NCBI GenBank assembly: GCA_937960625.1
Contig: CALGPD010000194.1
Location: forward strand, 1-6,695
DNA length: 6,695 bases
Direction of reading: 5' to 3'
Source: an uncultured Spirochaetia bacterium
Lineage (GTDB): Bacteria > Spirochaetota > CALGPD01
The translations under genes were made by a program, and so were the position numbers. Positions 6,679-6,695 of this stretch are shown here, in pieces. Position 1 is the stretch's first letter. Each line of letters starts with the position of its first letter. The notes under the pieces were generated by a model, which saw only the letters and a list, made by a program, of their open reading frames with translations, was not told the DNA's origin and ran no database searches.

Positions 6679-6695
6679 CTGACTATTATACACAT
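6679..6695. other. Probable Tn5/Nextera mosaic-end adapter remnant at contig end
   Basis: The terminal 17 bases, CTGACTATTATACACAT, match the first 17 bases of the mosaic end (CTGTCTCTTATACACAT) at 15 positions, differing at positions 4 and 7. They lie exactly at the window end. The kinase reading frame makes sense up to 6677 and then hits two stops within this stretch. This is most likely library adapter left in the assembly, not genomic DNA. A real transposon end is much less likely because nothing follows it. Confidence 0.75.

Noticed and set aside
6683..6688. In-frame TAA TAG as evidence that the kinase is a pseudogene
   Set aside because: Both stops lie in the 17 bases that match the mosaic-end adapter, not in trustworthy genomic sequence.
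6679..6695. A genuine Tn5-family transposon end
   Set aside because: The match is to the engineered mosaic end and sits at the exact edge, with no transposase or inverted repeat in the window.

Overview
This is a 6.7 kb, AT-rich (roughly one third G+C by eye) bacterial window. It is densely coding, with good Shine-Dalgarno sites. Eukaryotic-type Ser/Thr kinases combined with FHA and von Willebrand A (vWA) domains and a sigma-like protein suggest a signalling-rich, probably diderm bacterium. A low-GC candidate phylum or a spirochaete-like lineage would fit, but I cannot name the taxon. The last 17 bases closely resemble the Tn5/Nextera mosaic-end adapter, so the window probably runs to the end of a draft or metagenomic contig.

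Layout: at the left edge, on the + strand, is the 3' part of a sigma-70 region-4-like protein (to 479). A hairpin terminator at 478-520 separates it from a convergent, tightly packed five-gene unit on the - strand, which fills the rest of the window. In transcription order (right to left) the unit is: (1) a 5'-truncated transmembrane Ser/Thr kinase with an extracytoplasmic C-terminal domain (5252-6678); (2) a six-helix, glycine-rich membrane protein with a C-terminal FHA domain (4340-5227); (3) an exported vWA protein with one transmembrane helix and a cytoplasmic FHA domain (2977-4320); (4) a soluble kinase with a zinc ribbon and FHA domain (1755-2975); (5) a soluble vWA protein (537-1730). 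The four gaps are 24, 19, 1 and 24 bases, so co-transcription is very likely. No promoter for the unit is visible; it lies beyond the right edge.

Working model (inference): a trans-envelope phospho-signalling module. Kinase 1 could sense outside and phosphorylate inside. The two membrane FHA proteins and the kinase-FHA protein could be readers or substrates. The two vWA proteins, one outside and one inside, could be metal-dependent binding platforms. No PP2C phosphatase is visible. The window contains no tRNA, rRNA, CRISPR array, insertion sequence or long repeat that I can see, and no gene-free stretch longer than about 60 bases.
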